In this document: positions 26,603 to 32,987 of the stretch, piece by piece | Layout of the letters: each line of letters starts with the position of its first letter | Numbering within the stretch: position 1 is the stretch's first letter | NCBI GenBank assembly: GCA_004322015.1 | Contig: SCQT01000003.1 | Coordinates: 1 to 32,987 of the forward strand | Origin: Chitinophagaceae bacterium | GTDB taxonomy: Bacteria; Bacteroidota; Bacteroidia; Chitinophagales; Chitinophagaceae | Direction: 5' to 3' | Length of the DNA: 32,987 bases | The notes under the pieces: generated by a model | Database searches by the model: none | Told to the model about the DNA's origin: nothing | Seen by the model: the letters and a program-made list of their open reading frames with translations, nothing else | Program-made: the position numbers and the translations under genes

Positions 26603-27016
26603 ATGATAAACACGATGCCTTTCCTGATATTTGAAGGACAATGTGCCGAGGCCATGAACTTTTATCACGATTGCTTTGGCGGTGAATTAACTATTTTGAA
26701 GGTAGAAGATACACCCATGAAGGCCGGATTGAAAGAGAAAGATCATAAGAAAGTAATTTATGCTTTGCTGAAAAATGACATGGTGGAAATTTCTGCTACA
26801 GACTGGTTACATCCGACCAGGCAACCCAAACAGGGAAACACAGTTGCCATTTACATTGAAGGGAGTTCTACAGGTGATCTTGAAAAAATATTTGATAAAT
26901 TATCTGTTGGAGCTGATCAGGACCTGCTGGACCCCCTGACGGCCGTGCCATTTGGAACCTATGGACATTTGGCGGATAAGTTCGGAGTACATTGGTTTTT
27001 CAGGTCGGAAAAATAA
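26603..27016 (+). CDS. VOC-family (PhnB/glyoxalase-like) protein
   Basis: 137-residue vicinal-oxygen-chelate protein of the PhnB type. PFLIFEGQCAEAMNFYHDCFGGE is the first beta-alpha unit (positions about 6-28), and PFGTYGHLADKFGVHWFF is the typical ending of the second unit. Such proteins bind metal and small ligands; some confer resistance, and most are uncharacterised. The start could also be ATG 26615, four codons later. It closes the group of small ligand-binding proteins. Confidence 0.85.
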   Translation: MINTMPFLIFEGQCAEAMNFYHDCFGGELTILKVEDTPMKAGLKEKDHKKVIYALLKNDMVEISATDWLHPTRQPKQGNTVAIYIEGSSTGDLEKIFDKLSVGADQDLLDPLTAVPFGTYGHLADKFGVHWFFRSEK

Positions 27017-27067
27017 GCGCCAGCTAATCCCAATTATCATCTGAATTTTCATTCAACTCTTTCACCT

Positions 27068-27075
27068 TACCTTTG
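27068..27075 (+). promoter_or_regulatory. Bacteroidota-type -7 promoter element (TACCTTTG)
   Basis: TACCTTTG matches the TAnnTTTG consensus. It lies 18 nt before ATG 27093 of the RNA methyltransferase gene, a spacing that would give a very short leader, as is common in Bacteroidota. The preceding gene stops at 27016, so a new transcription unit is plausible. Confidence 0.6.
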
Positions 27076-27092
27076 CAGCATAAAAATACCTG

Positions 27093-27755
27093 ATGCAAAA
27101 GCTGAGCATGGATGCATTGAACCGTAAGACTGTTCCGGAATTTCGGGATGCGGAAAAGACCCCGCTGATACTGATTTTAGATAATATCCGCAGCATGCAC
27201 AACGTAGGTTCGGTATTCCGTACGGCTGATGCTTTCCTGCTTCAGGGTATTTATTTATGCGGATATACGCCTGCTCCGCCACATCGCGATATTCATAAAA
27301 CAGCTTTAGGCGCCACGGAAACAGTGCAATGGAAATATTTCAAGCATGTTACCGATGCTATTTCTCAATTGAAGAAAGAAAATTACAGTATTTATGCAGT
27401 CGAACAAACGGATGACAGCATTCTTCTGCAGGATTTTGGTCCTGCTGATAACCGGCCACTGGCATTGATCTTCGGGAACGAGGTCAGTGGTGTAAGCGAA
27501 GATGCGCTGGCGTTATGTGACGGCTGTATAGAAATTCCCCAATATGGTATGAAACATTCATTAAATATTTCAGTGAGCGCCGGAATTGTGGTATGGGATG
27601 TATTCAATAAGCGGAAAGCTCAAGGCTCAAGGCTGAAAGCTCAAGGCTCAAGGCTCAAAGCTCAAAGCTCAAAGCTCAAGGCTGAAAGCTCAAAGCTCAA
27701 GGCTGAAAGCTCAAAGCTCAAGGCTGAAAGCCAAAAGCTCAAGGCCAAAAGCTAA
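27093..27755 (+). CDS. SpoU/TrmH-family RNA 2'-O-methyltransferase with a repeat-encoded tail
   Basis: SPOUT-fold methyltransferase that transfers a methyl group from S-adenosylmethionine to a ribose 2'-OH of tRNA or rRNA. Motif 1 is LDNIRSMHNVGSVFRTADAF, motif 2 LIFGNEVSGVSEDAL and motif 3 IPQYGMKHSLNISVSAGIV, all intact; the knot is therefore complete by about residue 172. The core is about 175 residues. The remaining 45 are a Lys/Ser/Ala/Gln-rich tail of KLKAESS-like heptads, encoded by a 7-nt minisatellite that continues past the stop. The tail may form a basic helix that touches RNA, or it may simply be tolerated. The exact target nucleotide is unknown. Confidence 0.88.
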   Translation: MQKLSMDALNRKTVPEFRDAEKTPLILILDNIRSMHNVGSVFRTADAFLLQGIYLCGYTPAPPHRDIHKTALGATETVQWKYFKHVTDAISQLKKENYSIYAVEQTDDSILLQDFGPADNRPLALIFGNEVSGVSEDALALCDGCIEIPQYGMKHSLNISVSAGIVVWDVFNKRKAQGSRLKAQGSRLKAQSSKLKAESSKLKAESSKLKAESQKLKAKS

Positions 27756-27776
27756 TAGCTAATAGCCAACAGCCGA
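27616..27776 (+). repeat. Heptanucleotide minisatellite, 23 units of ARGCTSA
   Basis: Twenty-three successive 7-nt units of consensus AAGCTCA/AGGCTGA run without interruption; the last six drift (AAGCCAA, AAGCTAA, TAGCCAA, CAGCCGA). Several three-unit blocks (21 nt) repeat exactly, which gives the seven-residue protein period. The stop codon of the methyltransferase (27753-27755) lies inside the array. Gain or loss of one unit would shift the frame and change the C-terminus. Confidence 0.92.
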
Positions 27777-27812
27777 TATCTAAAGTTTAAAAGAACATAA
27801 GTCAGAATATTT

Positions 27813-28670
27813 ATGACCACTATCAGCAAATATTTTTCTCTGGTAAAATTCGCACATACCATCTTTGCCATGCCCTTTGCACTGATCGGTTTTTTTTTAG
27901 GCGTAAGGACAAGAGAGAGTCAGCATTACGGATTGTTGCTATTATTGGTGATCTTATGTATGGTATTTGCCAGGAGCGCTGCGATGTCGTTCAACCGCTG
28001 GGCAGATGAAAAGTACGACAAATTGAATCCCAGGACCAATCGGCGTGAAATACCCACCGGAGAAATAAAGAAAAACCATGCATTAATTTTCGTTATCCTC
28101 AATTGCATCTTATTTATCCTCACCACTTTTTTTATTAACAGGCTTTGCTTTTATTTATCTCCGGTCGCATTGTTAATCGTTCTGGGGTACAGCTACACCA
28201 AACGTTTTACGGCATTATGTCATTTGGTGCTGGGGCTGGGATTGTCTTTGGCGCCCATTGGCGCTTTTATAGCCGTTACCGGGCATTTTTCGTTATTGCC
28301 TGTGATGTTTTCTATTGTGGTATTATGCTGGGTTTCGGGCTTTGATATTATTTATGCACTCCAGGATGATGCTTTTGACAGGGAAAATAATTTACATTCT
28401 CTTCCGGTGAGGTTAGGAAGGGAAAGAGGATTATTGTTTTCTTCTGTATTGCATGCTATGGCTGCCGTGCTGGTTATTATTGCGGGGATATACGGAGGTT
28501 TCCATTGGGTATATTGGTTAGGCGCTTCCATATTTATTGGCATGCTGGTCTATCAGCATTTGTTAGTGAAACCTGATGATCTTCGTAAGGTGAATATTGC
28601 CTTTATGACTGCGAATGGGATCGCCAGCTGTATTTATGCCGTGTTTGTAATCGGAGCCATCTTTATATAA
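27813..28670 (+). CDS. UbiA-family prenyltransferase
   Basis: Polytopic inner-membrane enzyme of 285 residues that joins a polyprenyl diphosphate to an aromatic acceptor in quinone synthesis. The two aspartate-rich Mg-binding motifs are present: NRWADEKYDKLNPRT followed by IPTGEI, and LQDDAFDRENNLHSLPVRLG. Eight or so hydrophobic segments surround them, starting with LVKFAHTIFAMPFALIGFFLG. The sequence is of the 4-hydroxybenzoate prenyltransferase type. In Bacteroidota without ubiquinone such proteins are often linked to menaquinone synthesis by the futalosine route (MqnP), a plausible role here that the window does not prove. Confidence 0.85.
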   Translation: MTTISKYFSLVKFAHTIFAMPFALIGFFLGVRTRESQHYGLLLLLVILCMVFARSAAMSFNRWADEKYDKLNPRTNRREIPTGEIKKNHALIFVILNCILFILTTFFINRLCFYLSPVALLIVLGYSYTKRFTALCHLVLGLGLSLAPIGAFIAVTGHFSLLPVMFSIVVLCWVSGFDIIYALQDDAFDRENNLHSLPVRLGRERGLLFSSVLHAMAAVLVIIAGIYGGFHWVYWLGASIFIGMLVYQHLLVKPDDLRKVNIAFMTANGIASCIYAVFVIGAIFI

Positions 28671-28707
28671 ATCATGAGAAATCACAATGTCTAAAAAACA
28701 AATAATT

Positions 28708-28759
28708 CTCAATACTCAATATTCAATGTTCATAAGCAATAAAACAATAAAACAATAAG
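28708..28759 (+). repeat. Short tandem repeats in the UbiA-RuvX gap
   Basis: Two small arrays lie side by side: four heptamers CTCAATA, CTCAATA, TTCAATG, TTCATAA (28708-28735), then CAATAAAA twice plus CAATAAG (28737-28759), which ends 4 nt before the RuvX start codon. The 7-nt period matches that of the array at the end of the methyltransferase gene, though the unit differs. Confidence 0.6.
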
Positions 28760-28763
28760 CCCT

Positions 28764-29174
28764 ATGCCCCGCATTCTTGCCATAGATTACGGAAAAAAAA
28801 GGACCGGAATTGCTGTGACGGATCCGTTGAAAATGATTGCTACAGGATTAACGACTGTTCTCACCCATGAACTGATTCCTTTTTTAAAAAAATACTTTCT
28901 TCGGGAAGAAGTTGAAAAGATTATTATAGGTTACCCTAAAAATTTGAATGATACTGATACAGATGCCACTCAATCAGTCAGGGAATGTGTGCGTATTTTG
29001 AAAAAAAATTTCCCCGATAAACCTGTTGAAATGTTGGATGAAAGATTTACTTCCAAAATAGCTTTACAAAGTATTGTAGCTTCCGGTATCAATAAAAAAC
29101 AAAGGCGTGATAAGGGTTTGATAGATGAAGTCAGCGCTACCGTTCTTCTTCAGGATTATCTTCGGTCAATTTGA
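28764..29174 (+). CDS. ruvX: RuvX/YqgF-family Holliday-junction resolvase-like nuclease
   Basis: RNase H-fold protein of 136 residues, the normal size. Motifs are ILAIDYGKKRTGIAVTD (first catalytic aspartate D7), KIIIGYPKNLN, EMLDERFTSKIA and a final GLIDEVSATVLLQDYL with the last acidic residue. The family is implicated in processing of pre-16S rRNA 5' ends and in Holliday-junction resolution. It directly precedes peptide deformylase with only 27 nt between the reading frames, an arrangement seen in many bacteria of this phylum. Confidence 0.92.
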   Translation: MPRILAIDYGKKRTGIAVTDPLKMIATGLTTVLTHELIPFLKKYFLREEVEKIIIGYPKNLNDTDTDATQSVRECVRILKKNFPDKPVEMLDERFTSKIALQSIVASGINKKQRRDKGLIDEVSATVLLQDYLRSI

Positions 29175-29176
29175 TG

Positions 29177-29184
29177 TAATTTTG
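29177..29184 (+). promoter_or_regulatory. Bacteroidota-type -7 element (TAATTTTG) that decides the deformylase start
   Basis: TAATTTTG fits TAnnTTTG and begins 3 nt after the RuvX stop. It overlaps an in-frame GTG at 29184 that could be taken as the deformylase start. If this is the promoter, transcription begins near 29190 and only ATG 29202 can be used. That start also gives the normal N-terminus. Confidence 0.5.
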
Positions 29185-29201
29185 TGAAAAATTCACTCAT
29201 T

Positions 29202-29780
29202 ATGGTTTTACCGATTACAGCGTATGGCAATCCGGTATTAAGGAAAAAAGCAGAAGATATTCAAGCGAACTATCCCGGATTACAGGAACTGATCGCCAAT
29301 ATGTGGGAGACTTTATATGCCTCTCACGGGGTCGGATTGGCAGCACCCCAGGTGAATCTGCCAATCCGTCTTTTTTTGGTGGACAGCAGCCATGTGCTGG
29401 AGCAATTGGAGGATAAAGAAAGAGAGGAATATGGCGATGATAGAGGTATAAAGTCGGTTTTTATCAATGCGAAAGTGGTGGATTTAAATGGTAGTCCATG
29501 GGCTTATGAAGAAGGGTGTTTGAGCATTCCCAAAATTCGTGAAGATGTAGATCGCCCCGAGACTGTGACTATTGAATACCTTGATGAACAATTTCAGCCC
29601 CGCAAAGGGACCTTTTCCGGGCTTACCGCCAGGGTCATTCAGCATGAATATGACCATATTGAAGGCAAGCTTTTCATTGACTATCTGAAGCCTTTGAAAA
29701 AAAGATTATTGAAAAAGAGATTAGAGGATATAGTAAAGGGGAAGGTAAGTGTGGATTATAAAATGCAGTTTGCAAAATAA
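29202..29780 (+). CDS. def: Peptide deformylase
   Basis: Metalloenzyme of 192 residues that removes the formyl group from the N-terminal methionine of new proteins. All three motifs are intact from ATG 29202: GVGLAAPQ (residues 43-50), EGCLSIP with metal ligand C106, and QHEYDHIEG with H148 and H152 as ligands and E149 as the catalytic residue. The loop between motifs 1 and 2 is slightly long (LEDKEREEYGDDRG), as usual in Bacteroidota forms. GTG 29184 is rejected as the start because a promoter core overlaps it. Confidence 0.95.
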   Translation: MVLPITAYGNPVLRKKAEDIQANYPGLQELIANMWETLYASHGVGLAAPQVNLPIRLFLVDSSHVLEQLEDKEREEYGDDRGIKSVFINAKVVDLNGSPWAYEEGCLSIPKIREDVDRPETVTIEYLDEQFQPRKGTFSGLTARVIQHEYDHIEGKLFIDYLKPLKKRLLKKRLEDIVKGKVSVDYKMQFAK

Positions 29781-29818
29781 TCGTTGTACTTTTATACATT
29801 CAATCAGCGTATCCTTCT

Positions 29819-30370
29819 TTGTCATTGTCAACTATATATTCTGAAACGGAGTTCGTTTCCCTGTTAAGGCAGGAAGAAGAAGATGCGTACAGTTACTTAT
29901 ATGATCATTACAGTGCGGCATTATTCGGCATCATTCTCAGGATCATTCCGGTACAGCAGGAAGCGGAAGACGCACTTCAGGAAGTATTTATTAAAATCTA
30001 CCACCATATCGGGAATTATGATGCGGCCAAAGGCAGGCTTTACACCTGGATGTTGCATATTGCACGTAATACCGCCATTGATACCCTCCGTTCCAAAGAA
30101 TTTCAAAAAGCAAAAAAAATCCATGCCTTAGATGAATCCGTAAATAATGAGATGAATGACTTATCCTCTGTTTCTAATATGGATCATGTAGGCTTGGATA
30201 AGGTACTTTCTGCTTTAAATGAGGATCAGAAACAGGTCATTATCATGGCTTATTTTGAAGGATATACCCAGGAAGAAATATCAAAAGAATTGGGGATCCC
30301 GTTAGGGACGGTGAAAACGAGGACCCGCAATGCTTTAATACAATTGAGAAAACTATTGAAAATAACTTGA
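29819..30370 (+). CDS. ECF-type RNA polymerase sigma factor
   Basis: Sigma-70 family, extracytoplasmic-function type, 183 residues. Region 2 spans DAYSYLYDHYSAALFGIILR to GRLYTWMLHIARNTAIDTLR and contains AEDALQEVFIKIY. Region 4 has EDQKQVIIMAYFEGYTQEEI and LGIPLGTVKTRTRNALIQLR. There is no ATG near the N-terminus; TTG 29819 or TTG 29825 must start it, which is unusual and would reduce expression. The next gene, an anti-sigma factor, overlaps its stop by 4 nt, so the two are translationally coupled. Confidence 0.92.
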   Translation: MSLSTIYSETEFVSLLRQEEEDAYSYLYDHYSAALFGIILRIIPVQQEAEDALQEVFIKIYHHIGNYDAAKGRLYTWMLHIARNTAIDTLRSKEFQKAKKIHALDESVNNEMNDLSSVSNMDHVGLDKVLSALNEDQKQVIIMAYFEGYTQEEISKELGIPLGTVKTRTRNALIQLRKLLKIT

Positions 30371-31197
30371 ATATAGAAGAATACATATCATCCGGCATCA
30401 TTGAAAGTTATGTGCTTGGTTCGCTTTCTCCCGGAGAAGCGGCTCAAGTGGAGTCTATGGCAGTATCCCATCCTGAAATCCAACAAGCCATTGAATCATA
30501 TCAAAAAACGCTGGAATCTTTAGCTGACCAGGACGCTGTACAACCACCCGTTCAATTGAAATCCCGTGTTATGAATGCGATAAGGGATGAGAAAAATAAA
30601 CATCCGCAAATACCAGGCAAAGCAATCACTGAAGATAATAAACAAAATACCATCCTTTTATCTTTAAATAAGTGGAAAAAATTGGCGGCAGCCGCTGTCA
30701 TTCTGTTAATTGCCAGTATAGCACTGAATGGTGTTTTTATCGGCAAATACCGGCAATATAAAGACCGCTATGACCTGTTGACCTCTAATCAGCAGCGACT
30801 TTTCACTCAGAACCAGGCATTGCAAACCAGCTTAGCCCGTGTACAAAAAGGCATGCATGTATTGATGAATCCTGCAATGAAGCCGGTTGTTATGGAAGGT
30901 GTTACTGCACATCCGGGAATGTTGGCTACAGTTTATTGGGATCCTCAGAGCAGGCATGCGTATCTGGCTAACTTCAATCTCCCCGCACCGCCATCAGGCA
31001 AGGCTTATCAGCTTTGGGCTATAGTTAATGGCAAACCTGTCAGTATGGGCATGTATAACCCCACCAATGAAAATGAATTGGTAGCTATGGCAAATGTACA
31101 ACCCGGTAATGTGCAGGCTTTTGCCATTACGCTTGAAAAGCAGGAAGGCAGTCCCACGCCAACTATGAGCCAAATGTATGTGATGGGAAAAACCTGA
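30367..31197 (+). CDS. RskA-like anti-sigma factor
   Basis: Membrane-anchored anti-sigma factor of 276 residues. The N-terminal part (IISSG-like start, ESYVLGSLSPGEAAQVESMA) is the zinc-less anti-sigma K-type sigma-binding helix region. One transmembrane helix follows at about residues 106-127 (LAAAAVILLIASIALNGVFI), then a coiled stretch and a periplasmic RskA C-terminal domain with APPSGKAYQLWAIVNGKPVSMG. The TTG start at 30367 overlaps the TGA of the sigma gene (TTGA), a coupling that keeps the pair in balance. It should hold the ECF sigma factor inactive until an envelope signal releases it. The fasciclin gene downstream is a candidate target. Confidence 0.88.
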   Translation: MNIEEYISSGIIESYVLGSLSPGEAAQVESMAVSHPEIQQAIESYQKTLESLADQDAVQPPVQLKSRVMNAIRDEKNKHPQIPGKAITEDNKQNTILLSLNKWKKLAAAAVILLIASIALNGVFIGKYRQYKDRYDLLTSNQQRLFTQNQALQTSLARVQKGMHVLMNPAMKPVVMEGVTAHPGMLATVYWDPQSRHAYLANFNLPAPPSGKAYQLWAIVNGKPVSMGMYNPTNENELVAMANVQPGNVQAFAITLEKQEGSPTPTMSQMYVMGKT

Positions 31198-31359
31198 CTT
31201 CTATTCTCGTTATATTTTTATTTCACCTTTCATTTTTCTCTCCTTTTAAAGGTTTTTGCATCTTATTTTATTTGTTGAAATCCAAATCAACAGAAATACC
31301 GTATTTGATATAAACCGGTTTAAGAGAAACTATTTCATTCATCTAAAAAATATTTAATC

Positions 31360-31935
31360 ATGAAAAGTACTTCATTTAAAACAGGCTTATATGTCATGGC
31401 GCTTTTATTTTTAACATTTGGATTTTCTATGGCACAAATGAAATCAGAAAAACCAAAAATGGTAGGGGGCGCACTTATGTATCCTTCCAAAAACATTATT
31501 CGAAATGCGGTCAATTCAAAGGATCATACTACTTTGGTAGCAGCCGTGAAAGCCGCAGGATTGGTTTCCACCTTAGAAGGCCCTGGCCCATTCACTGTTT
31601 TTGCACCTACCAACGAAGCATTTGATGAATTACCTGCAGGTACTGTCAACACCCTTTTAGAGCCGGCAAACAAGGCGGAACTTACGGCTATTCTGACCTA
31701 TCATGTAGTTCGGGGTAAATTAAATTCAAGAGCTTTAATGCACATGATCAAAAAAGGGCATGGTAAAGCCATGTTAAAAACCGTCAATGGCGGTATGCTC
31801 ACCGTAATGATGAAGGGTCATCATCTTTGGGTAATAGATGCTAAAGGTGATAAAGCCGAAGTTACTATCCCTGATGTATATCAATCTAATGGTGTCATTC
31901 ATGTGATCAATAAAGCGCTTTTACCAGGTTCGTAA
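31360..31935 (+). CDS. Secreted fasciclin (FAS1) domain protein
   Basis: Exported protein of 191 residues. A signal peptide (TGLYVMALLFLTFGFSMAQ) is followed by one FAS1 domain. The H1 motif reads GPFTVFAPTNEAFDEL, the middle has LTYHVVRGKL and the H2 motif is NGVIHVINKALLP. FAS1 domains act in cell-surface adhesion and matrix contacts. In Bacteroidota and other bacteria single-domain secreted forms often sit near ECF sigma/anti-sigma pairs, as here. A 162-bp gap separates it from the anti-sigma gene, so it may have its own promoter. Confidence 0.92.
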   Translation: MKSTSFKTGLYVMALLFLTFGFSMAQMKSEKPKMVGGALMYPSKNIIRNAVNSKDHTTLVAAVKAAGLVSTLEGPGPFTVFAPTNEAFDELPAGTVNTLLEPANKAELTAILTYHVVRGKLNSRALMHMIKKGHGKAMLKTVNGGMLTVMMKGHHLWVIDAKGDKAEVTIPDVYQSNGVIHVINKALLPGS

Positions 31936-32023
31936 GGGATGGGATGTTTTCATGTAAAGAATGAGGGACATCGGTTCCCCTTTCATTTTGGTTCATTTAC
32001 GTTTTATCATAAAAATATTAATC

Positions 32024-32464
32024 ATGAAAATCAATAAAAAAATCAGGATTATCATTTTATCTGTATTGGGAATAACCTTTTTATTTTTTGCCGTATTGCT
32101 GGTGCATATTACCATGATGGTAAAAGAAATGAGGGATCTTCCTTATGCCACCATCCAGATGGCAAGGGCAGATTTTAAACAACCTGTAGATTCCATCCAT
32201 GCCCTGCAAATTGAAAACAAAGTATTGAAACAAGAGGGTGTAAAGTCTGCTTATTTTAATCCAAAGGATTATACGCTCGTTTATACTTTCGACAACAGGG
32301 TTAATAATGCCAAAAAAATTTATGACAATGCCGTCAAAAACGATGGCTTTAAATCAGCCCGATACATTGTATCTGCGTCATATCTGTCAAAAGGTTGTCC
32401 TGTAATGAATGATAATAATTTTTATGGAAAGCTGACTGCTTTCGTCGGCAAATTTATTAACTGA
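32024..32464 (+). CDS. Small membrane-anchored protein with HMA-like C-terminal region
   Basis: 146 residues from ATG 32024, preferred to an earlier in-frame start at 31961 because the hydrophobic anchor (about residues 8-30, IIILSVLGITFLFFAVLLVH) then begins normally. The rest should face the periplasm. Residues about 60-115 (LKQEGVKSAYFNPKDYTLVY, then AKKIYDNAVKNDGFKSARYI) have the alternating strand-helix rhythm of heavy-metal-associated domains, but no CxxC metal site is present. The single cysteine is near the end (KGCPV). I do not recognise a characterised family. It lies between a fasciclin protein and a globin-like lipoprotein. Confidence 0.7.
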   Translation: MKINKKIRIIILSVLGITFLFFAVLLVHITMMVKEMRDLPYATIQMARADFKQPVDSIHALQIENKVLKQEGVKSAYFNPKDYTLVYTFDNRVNNAKKIYDNAVKNDGFKSARYIVSASYLSKGCPVMNDNNFYGKLTAFVGKFIN

Positions 32465-32490
32465 TATTTTAAATTTAAAAACTCTATATC

Positions 32491-32987
32491 ATGAAACTTA
32501 AATCAATATAGCTATTAGCAGCGGTAGCTTTGATAGCAGGAATTTTTACATTAAATTCCTGCAAAAAGAAAACAGTAACGCCTCAACTGGCAACTACGCC
32601 ATTATATGATACATTAGGATGGTTCGCAATGGGCGGCACAGGACCCATAGTTATGGGCGATGGTACCAAAATGATATCGGATCCCGACAACTCAGGACAA
32701 ATGATACAGGCAGGCAGGTTAGCAATACGCACCGTAGTAAAGCAGGCCATTGGCGTCATTGCCGGCGACACTTCACTGGCCGTTTATTTTCCAACACTTT
32801 TGGCGGAGGTAAAGGCAGGAAATACTACCGGTTTCTCCAAGTTATTAAAAAACTTTACAGATTTGGTGCAACAGGCAGTAAGTGGTCAAAAGGGATTATA
32901 TACCGGCTTATCTATGGTTGCCGCACATAATCATGCAACCAATCCGCGATTTGGCTCTGATCAGAATCCAACTTCAGATAGTTCTGA
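32491..32987 (+). pseudogene. Truncated-haemoglobin-like lipoprotein with an early amber codon (partial)
   Basis: From ATG 32491 the frame reads MKLKSI, then TAG at 32509-32511, then LLAAVALIAGIFTLNSCKKK, a normal lipoprotein signal with C24 as the lipid site. After that the frame is open to the window end. The body resembles group 1 truncated haemoglobin: PLYDTLGW, then AIRTVVKQAIGVIAGDTSLA and YFPTLLAEV, a helix with FSKLLKNFTDLV, and LYTGLSMVAAHNH, where a proximal histidine is expected. Apart from the stop no decay is seen. A start downstream of the stop (TTG 32530) would leave too short a signal. It could be a real nonsense mutation or a sequencing error. The C-terminus is outside the window. 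Confidence 0.65.

Noticed and set aside
27616-27776. CRISPR or direct-repeat array with spacers
   Set aside because: The units are 7 nt and contiguous with no spacers, which makes it a minisatellite.
29184-29204. GTG 29184 as the deformylase start
   Set aside because: It overlaps a promoter -7 core, and the family N-terminus fits ATG 29202.

Overview
This AT-rich window comes from a Bacteroidota chromosome, most likely a Chitinophagaceae-like or related member of the Chitinophagales/Sphingobacteriales. The evidence is a SusC/SusD pair, starts that follow A/T-rich leaders without Shine-Dalgarno sites, several TAnnTTTG promoter cores of the Bacteroidota type, and an IS1380-type transposase remnant resembling Bacteroidota copies. 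All recognised genes are on the + strand. This assignment rests on gene content and motifs; no database search was possible.

Positions 1-23592 form a large carbohydrate-utilisation region. Its first part (131-6497) is a tight five-gene cassette: an L-fucose/L-arabinose isomerase-like protein, a PfkB sugar kinase, a class III PLP aminotransferase, a neutral-ceramidase-like hydrolase and a DhnA/LsrF-type class I aldolase. Isomerase, kinase and aldolase suggest a phosphorylative split of an unusual sugar. The aminotransferase and amidase-like hydrolase suggest a nitrogen-bearing substrate. A decayed IS1380-type transposase and an MFS exporter/importer (6958-8382) follow. After a 560-bp non-coding gap comes SusC, SusD, a beta-propeller lipoprotein resembling GH43/GH117 enzymes, a phytanoyl-CoA-dioxygenase-like Fe/2OG enzyme, a GH78 alpha-L-rhamnosidase, an IlvD/Edd sugar-acid dehydratase, an SMP-30 lactonase and two SDR dehydrogenases. 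The first SDR carries a one-base frameshift at a G run. Together these read as uptake and deglycosylation of a rhamnose-like glycoside, then oxidative non-phosphorylative breakdown (dehydrogenase, lactonase, dehydratase).

Positions 23600-27016 hold small stress or ligand-binding type genes: three SRPBCC/AHSA1 proteins, an NTF2-like protein with a decayed neighbour copy, a TfoX N-terminal-domain protein and a VOC protein. The TfoX gene contains the most unusual item in the window: a 150-bp element made of back-to-back hairpins, with terminal inverted repeats and an apparent 6-bp target duplication. It is inserted in frame, so the gene stays open. A separate 136-bp nested inverted repeat follows the gene.

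Positions 27093-32987 look like core or general genome: a SpoU/TrmH RNA methyltransferase whose tail is encoded by a heptanucleotide minisatellite, a UbiA prenyltransferase, RuvX/YqgF, peptide deformylase, an ECF sigma factor with an overlapping anti-sigma factor, a secreted fasciclin-domain protein, a small membrane-anchored protein with a metal-binding-like fold, and a truncated-haemoglobin-like lipoprotein. The last has an amber codon in its signal peptide and runs off the window.
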